Assembly: GCA_016859345.1 (NCBI GenBank)
Contig: CM029116.1
Location: 6,550,643 to 6,614,642 of the forward strand
Reading direction: 5' to 3'
Length of the DNA: 64,000 bases
Origin: Istiophorus platypterus
Taxonomy: Eukaryota > Chordata > Actinopteri > Istiophoriformes > Istiophoridae
The notes beneath the pieces are model-generated. The model made no database searches. It was not told the DNA's origin and saw only the letters and a program-made list of their open reading frames with translations. A program made the position numbers and the translations under genes. Below are positions 1 to 12,550 of the stretch, one piece after another (the stretch's first letter is position 1; every line of letters begins with the position of its first letter).

Positions 1-1498
1 TGCTATCAGTGACACCACTGTTATTGTAGCCTTGTTAACAGAGATATACATCGTGTGAGGCGCCTTGAGCTCCGAGGGGTGACATCATCGAGTCAACCTG
101 ATACATGGATAATGAGGTGCTGCAGGAGGAACCATCTGGGTGTTCAGTCTGAGCTCAAATCTGAATCCAAACCATCTCTTAACGATTGTTGTTTTGCTTG
201 TATATATATCTATATCGTCTTTATTAATGTTAACCATGTCTTTTATTTGTCTATATGCTTGTATCATATATATATTTCAGGATTATTGTTTTTAAAGGTG
301 ACAATGGTACTATGGATCTGTGGCTAGAAAATGTGTCTGTGTTAAATAAAACAATGAATAATAATTAATTAATATCAGATGTAATTTCTTGGTAAAATAT
401 CTACAATCTATTCCAATTAGCTCCCTCCTAGATGCAAAGGTAGACAAAATCAGTCCTGTCATTATTAATGTTTACAACGCTCTTTATAACTGTGTCATTT
501 CATGTCACCTCACTGTTTATCTCATTGTTGCTAAAGTGACTCCATTCGCACAATTGCTTGGACTTAACAGGTCTATTTTTGTTGGTGGCTATTCCCTAGA
601 GACAATGCAACACCGGCCTCAACTGATCACATTAAGCCTATTTTAGTTCATTACGTGTCTGTCAGGGACAATTCTTTTGATGACTGAAGCTGGAATGCTG
701 GCAGCAGCTATTCTGAAGCCCTCCCCTATAAAAGTAAATTTTGTAACGTATAGAAACACAACGCACAGCCAACTGGCAGCCGAATCCATCTTCCTCAGCT
801 TATGTGCCTCCTGGGATGCTACAGAGCTAAAAAGGCTGCTGAACCAGTCAACCTTAATCATATTCTTTGTTTGTGCTAACAAATTCCCCAGGTGTGAGTG
901 GACCCATGGATCAAGACTATAACATATGGCCACAACAATCATACCGCTTACGAGTCAAGTCAAGTGTATTTATGGCATGCGTTTAACAAATATGTTCCTT
1001 GCTGAGTGTGGAAAACAAAGGGGCCAAAAATAGATGAAATCCAAAGATATTCAAAAGGAGTGAAAGAACAAGTTCTAGGAATGAGGACACAAGTCTCTGT
1101 GCGTGTTTATGTCTGTGTGTGTGCTTGTTTTACTATATTCACGGGGGTCTGAAAACCAGGACCTCACTATATTTGTGGGGACCAACAGCTCTGTAAGGAC
1201 CAAAATGTTGGAGCACACAAGTTTAAATGGCTGTTTGAGGGTTGAGAATTGGTTTTGGGGATCAAGTTAGAGTTACAATTAGATAAAAATAAGGTAAAAT
1301 AAAGTTGTATGTGTACGTTTGTGTTTGCCAGATTTCAGACTATAGACTAGTTAACTAGGGACAACTTGCCAACTGGGAAGAAGTCATGTCCCAAGGGGAA
1401 AAAAACTGATATTTAGGTAAATGGTGAAGGTTAAGGTTAGCGTAAGTCTCAAGGAAATAAATGCAAGACTCTGTAATGCCCTCAAAAAAGACAAAGGT

Positions 1499-1508
1499 CA
1501 GTGTGTGT

Positions 1509-1553
<45 letters not shown>

Positions 1554-1580
1554 TGTGCGTAAATGTGTATGTGTGTGTGG
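1499..1580. repeat. GT/TG microsatellite
   Basis: An imperfect (GT)n tract is interrupted by 'gag' and 'gcg' units. It explains an artefactual Thr-His-rich reading frame on the minus strand. Confidence 0.95.
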
Positions 1581-4500
1581 ATTAAATGTAGCAGTAGGTT
1601 AAAGCTCGCTGACCACACTTTACTGACTTCAAATTAAATGAGGGCATAACCTCACACTTAAGATATTTAACTTCAGAATGCAGGAGTAAAACCACAGAAG
1701 GAAATGGAGAGTTGTGCTACTGTGACGGAGGTAAAAATTTTAAATGAAAGATTCAAACAAATATATAGTGAGGATTAAGAAAAAGGGAATCATGGAATCT
1801 TAAATCCTAAATTTTTGCCCCATTCAGAATTCAAACACACATTAGTGGCATTTTTTACAACAGAAAAAGCACAAAAATGGAGTTAAAGTTTTGCCACAAA
1901 ACTGAAAAATAAAAATATGTGATTGAAAACAGGACAAATACGGTAACTTTATTCTCTACTGTAGTTTTTACCTTTTTGTTAACCTTCCTGCACAATTTTG
2001 CATTGAGACTGATGTGCAGACAAAAATCTGGCTGTAAAATTATATCACTACCTTTTATTTGAAACCTCAAACTGTCTTCCTGCTCCAACATGCTGAAATT
2101 CAGGATAAATTATTTTTCCCCATGTCACTATGCGACTGATAAAGATTATGTCTCTTGGGTATATTTGACAATATCTGGTAAAATAACAATCTAACATAGA
2201 AAGTAGGCATTAAGTGGCTGTGGTGTAAAACATGAAGTCAACCATTAAGAAATTATTTTTGAGTTCCTAGAATGGTATTCTGGTTTTGATCATACTTAAG
2301 ATGTACAGTATGTGTGTTGTCTCCAACAGATGGTGGTTTATTAAGTATTTACTAATTTAAGAAAAAACAGGCTATGAAACAGCTTGAATTAATTCTGGCA
2401 AATTTATTTTTTTGTGTGCATCCAATTGTCTACAACACGCTATGAACAAGTGCTGTAGCACACAAACACTCTGTTGTTACCAAATTGAGGTTTCTGTCTG
2501 TGTTAGCAAATAATTGCTTGATGTTGTTGCACTCTTGTAAGCACACCATGTTACAGGGAGATTTTAATGAAGTGCGATGTGCAATGCTGTGCCCAAAAGC
2601 CCCTCACAGTGCAAAAGCAATTGTAGGGGCACCGGGGCATTGTCAAAACCGCCTTCATTATGGTCTGGCTAACCTGGCCGATACAGTGGCAGTTAAGGAC
2701 ACCAGCAGACATTTGGGCATTCATCCGTGACTGAAAATTGTGTCTTTGACTTCGGACTTTCATATGTTATTAAAAACTCAAAATCGTGGGCTTCCTGCTG
2801 AGGTGTGGTCGCCTACAGGCCAAAGGTTACATCATTTAATCGGATTGCTGCCAGACCCCCTACAGGCCTTCCTTCTCCGGATGAATTTTAAAACTGGGAG
2901 GCACTTAAAATGTATGCCCACCCTGTGGGTTGAACTCATTTAATACTGTTCAAGAGAAAAGAAAGAGAAATGAGAATTCACCTGTTGGGATCTGCGCATT
3001 GTCACGTCAGCAGCAGGAAAATTGATTGTGAGATTTGGGACCTAACAATAAGAACGATGACACCAATCGCCAAATAATTCCACTAAATTTAAGGATTTTG
3101 ATCTTGTGTGTAGTGCCTGCACATTTTTTGCTATTTCTCTCTCACTGTTTTTCATTTTCATCCTCCTGGACCTTTTTCATTTTTCAGTTTCTGCTCTGCA
3201 GAATGCATTTGCAGAATGCATTTTCTTTTTGCTCCGATCTAAAGCAGGGGTCTTAGTCAGCAGCAATATCATCTAAGTTAACAAAAGAGCTGCACACGGT
3301 GCAGCTGTAGGGGCAATGCTGCTTTCTCTTGGCCTGCGTTCCACTGTTACCATTGTGTCATTATCAAGATTTATGTTATAGAAAAAGAACCAAGTGCATT
3401 ATGGTGGATTTACTTTGATATAATGACATTTACTGCCACACAGTGACAATGTCTGTGTGGGTGCCTATTGTTCCAGTGTTCTGGGGAATGTCTCAAATAT
3501 TTCTACGTCCCCCTGCCAAGCTGTAATTGACTTAATCTTTCCATTAGCCCCAAGTCTCCAAAGTCAGCTGTCGTCTGTTAGAGTTAACTGTTGTAACAAG
3601 ATGCTTCTTATGCTTCCTGATAGATGTGAGTTTTAGCTATGAGACCTAAGGGTGATTTTAACCCTCTAATGCCCAGCACTGCACAGGAACACACATGCAT
3701 GAGTACTGCACACACACATCCTCCCTGCTGACAGCTCTAATAAGCACCAGCACACAAACTGACAAACTCTTGCTCATTTTTTCAGGTGAATGGGTGTTGC
3801 TGATCTCATTGAGTTTGGTAAATAGCCCTGCAGACAGACATAAACAGAACCTATAACCTCTGCGCATCATCACCTCTCCGCAGGTAGCAAACACAGTTGA
3901 CAAATCCCTACGGTGGTCAGAGACAACCCTAATCATGCCTATACTGCATTACTTTTTCATTGTAAAGAAAGCAAGCTATTTAGACATGTGCATTTAACAT
4001 AAAAGACCCTATAAATTATTTACAGTCTAGGATTTTAACAGCTGTGAATATGACGTACCATATACTTCACTGCCACTGCCAGAAGATGGCAACGTCACAT
4101 TATACATCTTGTTTGTTGCAGAGTATACACTATAGAGTTTTGCTTCATAAATAAATCATATTATGGCAACAGCTAGATGAAGTTAGGAGAATAAAGATAA
4201 AAAGAAATACATAATAAAAGTGATATATATTAAAAACAATTCATGTCTGGCTTTACTGGGGTGAATTAGTCATGAATTTATAATTTCATGTCTTTTAAAC
4301 TTGACAGATTAACATGAAGATAATGAAAACTCATTATGGATTATACAATTTAAGCTTTATTTTTATTATTAACATGAATCATCTTAACCTAAAAACGAAG
4401 ATGATAACTAAAATCTTAACTTAAGGAAACTGTAAACCCACTTTCACGTATAGTGTATAACATGTTCAGTTATATACACGTAATGCCTTGTTTCCCACTA

Positions 4501-5769
4501 AGTGGGAGTAGCGGCCAATATTAAACAACAATGCCATACCTGTAGATAAAATTTGCAGATGTGTTCAGCTCACTTCAACTTTGTGAGATTACAAACTGTA
4601 GCTGTGTTGCCTCACATCTGAGAGACTGGCACATCTAATTAGTTCAAGACCTTATATAATGACTTTGAATTTCTGCTGCCAGCTTGACTATTGCATCAGT
4701 GTTCATTTTTAGAAGCCGGGTTGAAACCTGGCCGATACGTACTACATCTAATTGACAGAGAGATGGACTGCAATGCCAAATGAGTTCCTCCGCCGTGTGC
4801 AAAGACTGACAACCTCCTGTGTCATAAAAAAAACCCAGCAATGTATAACTCACAATGCTGAGTTTTGAAAAATAATTGATTTCACTATTACGTACTTCAC
4901 ATCTATCTCTCTATATATGAAAGCTGTATCTTATGAGCATTTGCCTCAGAATAATATCATCAGGGCTGTATCAACAGGGCAGTTCAAAATTTATGGATAT
5001 GCTGATTAAATTTCTACTGTCACACAATCACTTGAGCGCATTTTGAAACTTCATGTCGGAATGTAAATGTTGCAATGCAGAATTGTGGCGTGCCTAACTA
5101 TCAGTAACTTTACAATGTAAACACATTTTATCTGAATTGATGTCATTTATCACAGTGACAGCATTTATCAGTAATTCAAGTGATATCTCAGATAACATAA
5201 ACGTTCCAAAAAAAATGTAAATTCATAGATCAGTACCTGCCGGTGGCTGCTATGCCAGAAACCTGATATAAAGTTTACCACTAAAAATTCACATACTTTA
5301 TTGGGTAAGTGCACAGAATATTCATTATTCATCATACACAAATTAAAGGCATGAACACCAAGTGCTAGCACAAGAAAGCACAAGTCACTTCATACTTAGG
5401 AATAGTGAAGGCAGTAATCAGCATGACAGGAAATGGGTCAGAGGACTCTTTGGCAATAACAAACATCATTAACACACATTTGGCCCAGATTTTCTAACCC
5501 TCACTAAACATAAACCTTTTTAGGAAGTTTATATGCTTCTCAAACAGCTTCCCTGTTGTTCCGCTGGAATTCTCTTAGGGAATGTTTTTACCCTAACAGG
5601 GGAAAGAGTCAGTGAATTTTCCAAATACTAAGTGTGAAGCTTCCACCAAAGAGAAGATAAGACAGACAGAGAGGCATTAATAAGAAATGCCAATAGTGGT
5701 CTGGTGGTCTTAAAAATCTGTGTGCTAGTTGAGGCTCATCAGGATTTTGGCAAAGTAAGAGATCTCTCT

Positions 5770-5786
5770 CTGCCCTCTAGTGGCAA
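5770..5786 (-). promoter_or_regulatory. CTCF-like motif
   Basis: Read on the minus strand, this 17-base stretch contains CCACTAGAGGGCAG, which fits the vertebrate CTCF core CCASYAGRKGGCRS at every position. The match is visible in the sequence. Occupancy is inferred, and the same words can also be carried by dispersed repeats. Confidence 0.45.
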
Positions 5787-8700
5787 GTGAGGTCAGTAAC
5801 TCACTGGGTCAATTACACTGACGTTATTAAAGGCTTAATCGGGGTTTTTAGCCTTCAGATGTTTACTGCTATGTTTGTGAATATTACTGGTATGAACGTA
5901 AGAAAACATTAATAGCCTAAGTTTAGTTGTTCTTTAGGGCTAGCGTATGTAATAAAACAACTGTCAATCAATTTGGGGGGGGGTGTTTTCTAGCCTGAGC
6001 TTTTTGAATTTTTGCGATGGAGAAAGCAATGTGTTTGTATTTGGTTCATTGTGGGGTTTGACAACAGAGCCAGCTCTCTGGGTATTAAAAGGTCCAAAGA
6101 TAACAGATATAATTATCTTTATTGCATTATATTTTTTCAGGATCAAGAAGAGGAAATATATTGCAAGAGAGGTCACATTTTGCAGTCTAAAGCAGCATAT
6201 GTAAAAAAGGAAAAAAAAGCACATAAGCTTATCACACAGTGTGGCCTTGACTTAAATTGACAGGGCAATGTTAGGGCAAGCAATTCAGCCCGAGAAGGGT
6301 TTCCTCTAAAAATAAATAGGTAATATTCAAAAGGTGTCCACATCAGCGCCTTCACATTTCAGCTGGAATAAATAGAAAAGGCGCCCTACCCAATACTCCT
6401 TGGGGCAAAAAACTGCTACAACAGCTGTCCCAGCTCTCCTCTCTAATACTGAAAAACAACATCGGTCAAACAAGAAAGATACAGCATCTGCTCATTTTAT
6501 AACAGATCCTCTCAAATGCCACGTACTAATCTAGTGATTGTTTTGATCTTCAGTGTGCAGTAACATTATAATCTCAGACTGAATCATTCTGAATTAGCTT
6601 ACTCTTTTGAATCATTTTTACACTATTTTAATTATTAATCTTATTTTTGGCTTCAGTGTGGTTTGACGGAGAATGGTGACTATTCTGCTGATCAAATTTA
6701 CTTAGAATACTGTTCCACAAAAAAACAAAACAAAAAAAAACAGGTTTCATGTACAGATCCATATTTTGTCGTCCATGACACTGTCTCCGTTAAATAAAAC
6801 AAAAATGTTATGAAATAATATGTTACATAAAAGTAGACAAATGGAATAGATTTTCTCAAGAACATATCAGAAGAAAAAAACCCAATGTTTTGTTTGTCTG
6901 CTTAACTGTCCATAACTAGCTAACCTGACACAAAAACCAAACATGTTTACTTTAAGTACCTTTCTAAAGACTGATCTAGAGCTGCAAGAGAACAGAAACA
7001 GGAAGCTTTTATGCATTATTAATGTTTACAAGTTTGATTTCAGTGAAACTGTAACATTATCTTTCCCATTTTCCTCAAGTCCATTTCTGGGAATTATAAC
7101 CTTCCTTAATGGTCACATTCACAGTGGCTATAAAGTTTTACTGTTATCATAACACAACCCATAGCTACTAGAGTTATTTCAGTCCCTCTCTGGATGTTCA
7201 AACATGCAAAGCTGGCAATGGTTTTGTTCCAGGTTTGCAACCAAAGTCTCCTCTCACAGGACTCTGGAGTGTGGAGTCATGTTCTTGAGGAGATACAGCT
7301 TACCTGGTCTTACTGCCAGTCCTTACACTACTTAAGCTGCTGGCAGTCATCTAGTCTCCTCCTCCCTCACCTGGCATTTCCTTAGTTTGGTCAAATTTAG
7401 AATTGTTTGCACCAACATTACATTTTCCTCTCCACAAATGTTGCATACAGCATCCCTTTAAGTTTTCCCCTCAGCTTGTAGTTTATTTTATACTCTTAAA
7501 TTAGAAATCTCATCTGATTGTCCTTGCTTAAGCCAGGGTTTGCCAAAAGTGTATATATAACTAATCTACAAAATGGAATGATTGATACTAGGCTAGTTAA
7601 AGCCATTTGATCCAGAAGTATAACACCTTAATCCATGATTGGTGCTCTCTCTCTGTGCTGATATGGTGCTGGTGTAATCATATTCGTAAATGCGCAAACC
7701 CTCAAATTGCCTCGCAGATGCCTTGCGATGAGTGCAATGTGATAATAGCCATCGTGATGATAACAACGAGCAGAAGTCCTGTGAGTGACGAATCCTGTTG
7801 ATTCGGGGCGAGGGAAATTCATTTTATCATAGGGTGCCCTCTCACACACATATAGTACCTGCCAAAAGCACAAATCTCATCCCATTCTATCATAATGACT
7901 AAGAAGAAAATTAAGAAATACTTACTGTGAATTCATATTCCTTACAGCATGACGCACTTGAAGAAGCACATTAGTCTTCACAGCAGTGGGTTTTTTACAA
8001 TGATAGCAACTGATGAAGAGTGCTGTTACTCCAGTACAGCTGCAAATTTCAAAATGCTGGAAAAAAAATGCCTCAAACATAAATACCATGTCTCAGAGGA
8101 ATTAATATCAACTCAGAATATATCTTATTAAGTTTATAGGCCTATCTAAATAATAATATTTTTAACTAGATATTATTCTAATGAGTTTTTATTTGTCAAT
8201 CCTGCAAGACTGCACCCAGAGGAGTTAAAATGCTTGTACACGTTTGTTTTATCCTTATAAAACTGCTCTAACTAAAAACGAACTAAAAACTTGAACCATG
8301 GTTAATTCAAAGCATCATTGACAAACTTTTCCCCTATATGGACTCTTACATCAGCTATATCTCAAGGGCGTCTAACACATTAACATAAAATTTGTTTTGT
8401 TCTTCCTGCCTATGGATGTGAAAAAAAGAGCTGGGCTGGCAAGAGGTTTCTTAGCAACTGTGCATGCTCACTCTAGCCGGCCAAAGACCGATGTTAAACA
8501 TCTTACATGAAATGGGTGCTTCCCCTGCTATTCCCTACAACAGTTTGAGAACTGAATGGAAAAATATATTGGGAATAAAGTCATTTCACATATTCCAAGC
8601 CCTGTAGCAGGCAGTGTTTTTCAGTACTATGGTAACTCAGATAACCTCAAATATCCTAAACACAGACTCAGAAGGGTCGGACGGAGAACAGTTAGTCTGG

Positions 8701-9919
8701 GGATGTTGGACTTGAGGACTCTTAGGACTACAGAGTAGGAAAGACATTATCATGGGGATGTGGTAATCAGTTGGTCCAAATATGTTCTGTTGATGGGGAG
8801 ATATGCTAAATTATTAAAGGGCAAATTTTACGCGTGTTTGTTTCTGCCTCAGTAACTCATGTAATATGTTCTAATGACAGTCAACAGGGCCCCTGTGCTT
8901 TTTTAATGCACTCCATGTCTGCTCTGTAATGATGTTTATGTCTTCCTTGTGGTTCCCAACAAAACATCACATGATACATTTGCCACATTGTATGAGCTCT
9001 CTTATGACAAACTTGTCTTGGAGCCTTATTGAGTGCCAGTGTCGGGCTCCATTACTGAATCCTCTCCTGACCTTAGCCTACACCATGTATAGTGTCGGCT
9101 GCAGACTGTGTCATAGTTTTTAGACAAATCAGTAACTCCATATTTTCCAATCACTGCAGTTTATTAGACTTTGATTTGATTGATTTTATCTGTGCATTTG
9201 CGCTGCATGATGACCCTCATCTGCCAAAGGTCTACTATCTTAAAAGGCTAGTAATAATTGAGGTAATGATAATATTGTTACCTAATGCTTTTTGATTGAC
9301 ATTTAATTCCCACAGGCCACTTTTACTCAATAAAGCACGATTAAGGCAATACTGGATCAACGCTGAATCCAGTTTGTGGCTTATATTGTCAGCCCCACTG
9401 AGAATCGGCATCCAACTCTGCTGCTGTCACTATAAACAAGTGCTTGTAGGTCAGTGTTTAGGTTTTCCAGACAACCCCCTAAAAAAATTATGTTTCTATA
9501 CAACTGAACTGCAACAGCTAAAATGTTTTGTAGGAAACTTAATTGCGACTGGATTAGCTGCAATTAAGTTTTCTATAAACCTAATGAGCATATGTTGTTA
9601 ACTGACGTATATGGCATGTGGTGAACGCATTTATAAGGACCATATCAGTAAAACAACGTATTTGTTTTTCCAACATACGGTTTGGGTTAATCCAATATCC
9701 AATTGTTGTGACTCCAGCTTTGTAAAAAGTTCTATGGTTATGCTTAGGCGCTCACAGCACTTGTTTAAGTTTAGATAAGAATCGTGGCCTGATTTAAAAG
9801 CCTACAGAATAGAAGCCCCTGTGACATCAAACGTGTGTATTTACATTTAACAAAACACACAATTTTTCCTAAACCTTAACCAAATTGCTTTTGCCAAAAC
9901 CAAGCCACAGAGGGGACTC

Positions 9920-10470
9920 TAGATGCCCTGTCAGGTGCATTTCTTCAACTCCAACCACTTCCTGACAGCTCCACTGCGGTTAATTAATAGACCTTCACAG
10001 TTGTCACAACTTCGATTCATTTTTTGCCATTTTGCCCGTCTCCTGCCACTCTCTGTCCGCCCACCAGATGTCCTCGGACTTTACTCGCTGTCACAGTCAC
10101 TGGACTACCCCCCCCCCCCCCGCTCATATTTCTCTCACTGAATCCCCATGACCTGACACCCACATCCACCTCACCTGTTCCTCATTCCCTTGCTATACCA
10201 GCGGCCTCCCCCCAGACATTTGCCAGATTGCTGTGATGCAATATTCATGTTCTGCATGCCATTGCCCTCTTGCCATCCGGGGACGCCATCCGTTACCTAA
10301 TGCCTTGCCTTCCCATAGGCCTTAAATATCACAATCTCCTCTGTAAAAATCACAGAACCTGCCTGGTCTGTGTCTGCATTTGGATCCTTCTTCTTGCTGC
10401 CTCCTACACAAACTATGACAACAGCAGACAAAGTAGACCTGACCTGACTACTGTGTCAGCTGAACTTACC
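9920..10470. repeat. Possible LTR-type retroelement remnant
   Basis: This stretch is C/T-rich and unlike its AT-rich surroundings. It contains a C14 run and near its end the words 'tgcatttggatcctt' and 'ctatgacaacag', which resemble the 3' ends of fish gypsy-type LTRs. No coding domain is visible and no second LTR was found. The assignment rests on word resemblance only; it could be ordinary pyrimidine-rich spacer. Confidence 0.25.
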
Positions 10471-11540
10471 TGATTTGTTAGCGAAGATATAGCACCAGTC
10501 AGTCAAGTCTCTTAGGAGAACATGTTGTTTCTGTACATTGCACATCAGGCCTTCTTGACTGTGATGAATCTAAACTGAAATAGCCACTATTTCAGATGGG
10601 GTTTTTTGTTGTTTTTTTTACAGGCAGATTCAACTACAGCTGAGCTGATGTCAGGGATACTGGATGTTAGAAACTGAAAAGGCAGCATAGGGGTCATACG
10701 CATTTATTTCCCTTATCTGACAGTTGTATCTGTCTGGCCCTTTAGATCTAAGGAGAGACATGTGATCAGCGGATGCTTTCATTTAAAATAAGATTAACTA
10801 GAAAAAAATGAATCAAAAAAATGAATCATCTACTGTCATGCTGTTTAACAATGCCCTTACACTGCCAGTGCCCCTGAACTCTACAACAAAATACTGTACA
10901 TTTGAATTTACAAATCAGAGCAGAGTTTTTGTGGTTTGTTTTGAAGATTCTTTTTGACTCCTAGTGTGCAAAATCTGTATATTGCAGCTTCAAATTGACA
11001 AAACTAATTCAGGATTATTCCCCCAAAAAACATTTTTAAAATAACCCATTTAAATATGGGAAAAAATCTTGAAAAATCTTGACTATGTTGCTTTAGTGCT
11101 TGCATCTATCCCTGAAGTTGTACAAATTCAATCAGTTTTGTATTAACCACTACAACATAAGGAAAGTGATGCTGCCCTCACCTAGCGTAACTGGGAAAAT
11201 ATCTGTAATTTTTTATTTTGAACAATATGTTATTAAATTTTACCCTGTTTACTGGGTTATCAGGGAAACTTTTTGAGCTTAAGCTGAAAATGAATAAATG
11301 GCCTACACTGGAAAATTAAATATGCTCACAATCCCTATTTTTTTGGTTAAATTAGCCTTTAAATTCAGAAAAGACAACAAAAGAACGAGTGAACAAAAAG
11401 TGTTTCCTCACAGTTACCAACCAAACGCCGCAGTGTTCCTTGGAACCTGATTGCCTCTACATTATCGATTAAATAAAAGTAAATGACAATAACCAGGGGG
11501 CAACTTGTTTCCTTCTTGGGAGACTCCAGTACTTGTTGCA

Positions 11541-11966
11541 CTACCACACCTGACTTTTGCTGCCACTGCGGAGGGTGAAGGGGCGCGGTCTCGGCCGAAG
11601 ATGCTCTTTTTCCAGGAAGTGGTTTTTGGTTTTTGGTTGTTGTTTTTTTGTTTGAGCGCGCAACTGCGTTTCACCGTCTGCGCGCGAGGGATAAGTCGCC
11701 TCGTCTCCCACCTGTTCCGACGCGTGCATTTTGCAGAGAAATGCACGGGTCACTGATAGGTCCTTAAAGACCCCCCCCCCCCCAGCACCACCAGAGAAAC
11801 AGAGGGCGAAAGGGGGTGGGCAGGGGACTGCACGACTTGCTTTAAGTTACAGCGTCTTCAGTGGAGACTTGAGTAATAAGATGTGGATCCACATGCGCAA
11901 CTTTCCTCGCTAAGCCTCAGCCTCTGGTTTCTGAGTCAATCAAAACTGGGAAGCAGCAGAAGCACG
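11541..11966 (+). promoter_or_regulatory. trpc4: trpc4 promoter and 5' untranslated exon (inferred)
   Basis: GC- and CpG-content rises sharply here, with several 'gcgcgc' words and a C13 run at 11,771-11,783. A plausible donor (agcacg|gtaaag) ends a non-coding exon at 11,966. The matching acceptor (ccattccaag|ttgaca) opens the first coding exon at 12,523, 28 bases before the ATG. The transcription start cannot be placed; no TATA box stands out. Transcript data would settle the exon. Confidence 0.45.
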
Positions 11967-12338
11967 GTAAAGTTTCTATTCGGTCTCCTTCACGCATGAT
12001 TATTTTTGGCATCGATTCTTAGTTTTTGAACACACACATTTCTAAATTGTCTCTTTTAATCATTTTCCGTGAACTGTTGCAATGTTTTGAAGATAAGATC
12101 TGGATCATGTTTCTGATTATGTTTGCGTAATATTAACTGTTGTAGATATTCACGAGTGTTTTCAGTGGAACAGCAACGTGTTTTTTTTTGGTTTTGTTAT
12201 TTTTTTTAACAATAGTTTTCATCAAAAAGCATAACTACTTCTTTTTTGGCCAAACATGTTGCAATATTAACTAATTCTTAAGTTAACGGTAAATTATATT
12301 GCATTGTTTAAATGGGTGTATACACTCATTTGGATTGA

Positions 12339-12360
12339 CACACACACACACACACACACA
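12339..12360. repeat. CA microsatellite
   Basis: A (CA)11-type tract runs into AT-rich 'atatacattatatataca' sequence. It lies in the inferred first intron of trpc4. Confidence 0.9.
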
Positions 12361-12550
12361 ATATACATTATATATACACATACTAATATGAATTGAAACC
12401 CATAAAGTATAGTTTTGAAAGCCAGCCTTATTTTAACCAGCTGTGTTTGAAACATCTACGATGAAACTGAAACCTGACCCCATGTTTTCTCTTGACTTTT
12501 TATTTTTCTCACCCATTCCAAGTTGACACTGGGACAGCGCAGCAGCAGCA

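Larger units (their letters stand above)
1..11540. other. Non-coding region upstream of trpc4
   Basis: No reading frame here resembles a known protein. Open stretches are short (the longest about 100 codons), lack splice context, and often occur on both strands. The sequence is AT-rich with a GT tract near 1.5 kb, a C14 run at about 10.1 kb and short direct repeats, for example a 12-base unit (gcagaatgcatt) twice near 3.2 kb. The piece at about 1,140-1,210, with 'aggacc' and 'ggggacc' words, resembles a dispersed fish repeat, but I cannot name it. A higher-complexity stretch at about 7,600-7,880 could be regulatory. Otherwise I see nothing assignable. Confidence 0.7.

Noticed and set aside
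1355..1618. Minus-strand frame with a Thr-His repeat
   Set aside because: It is a direct product of the GT microsatellite.
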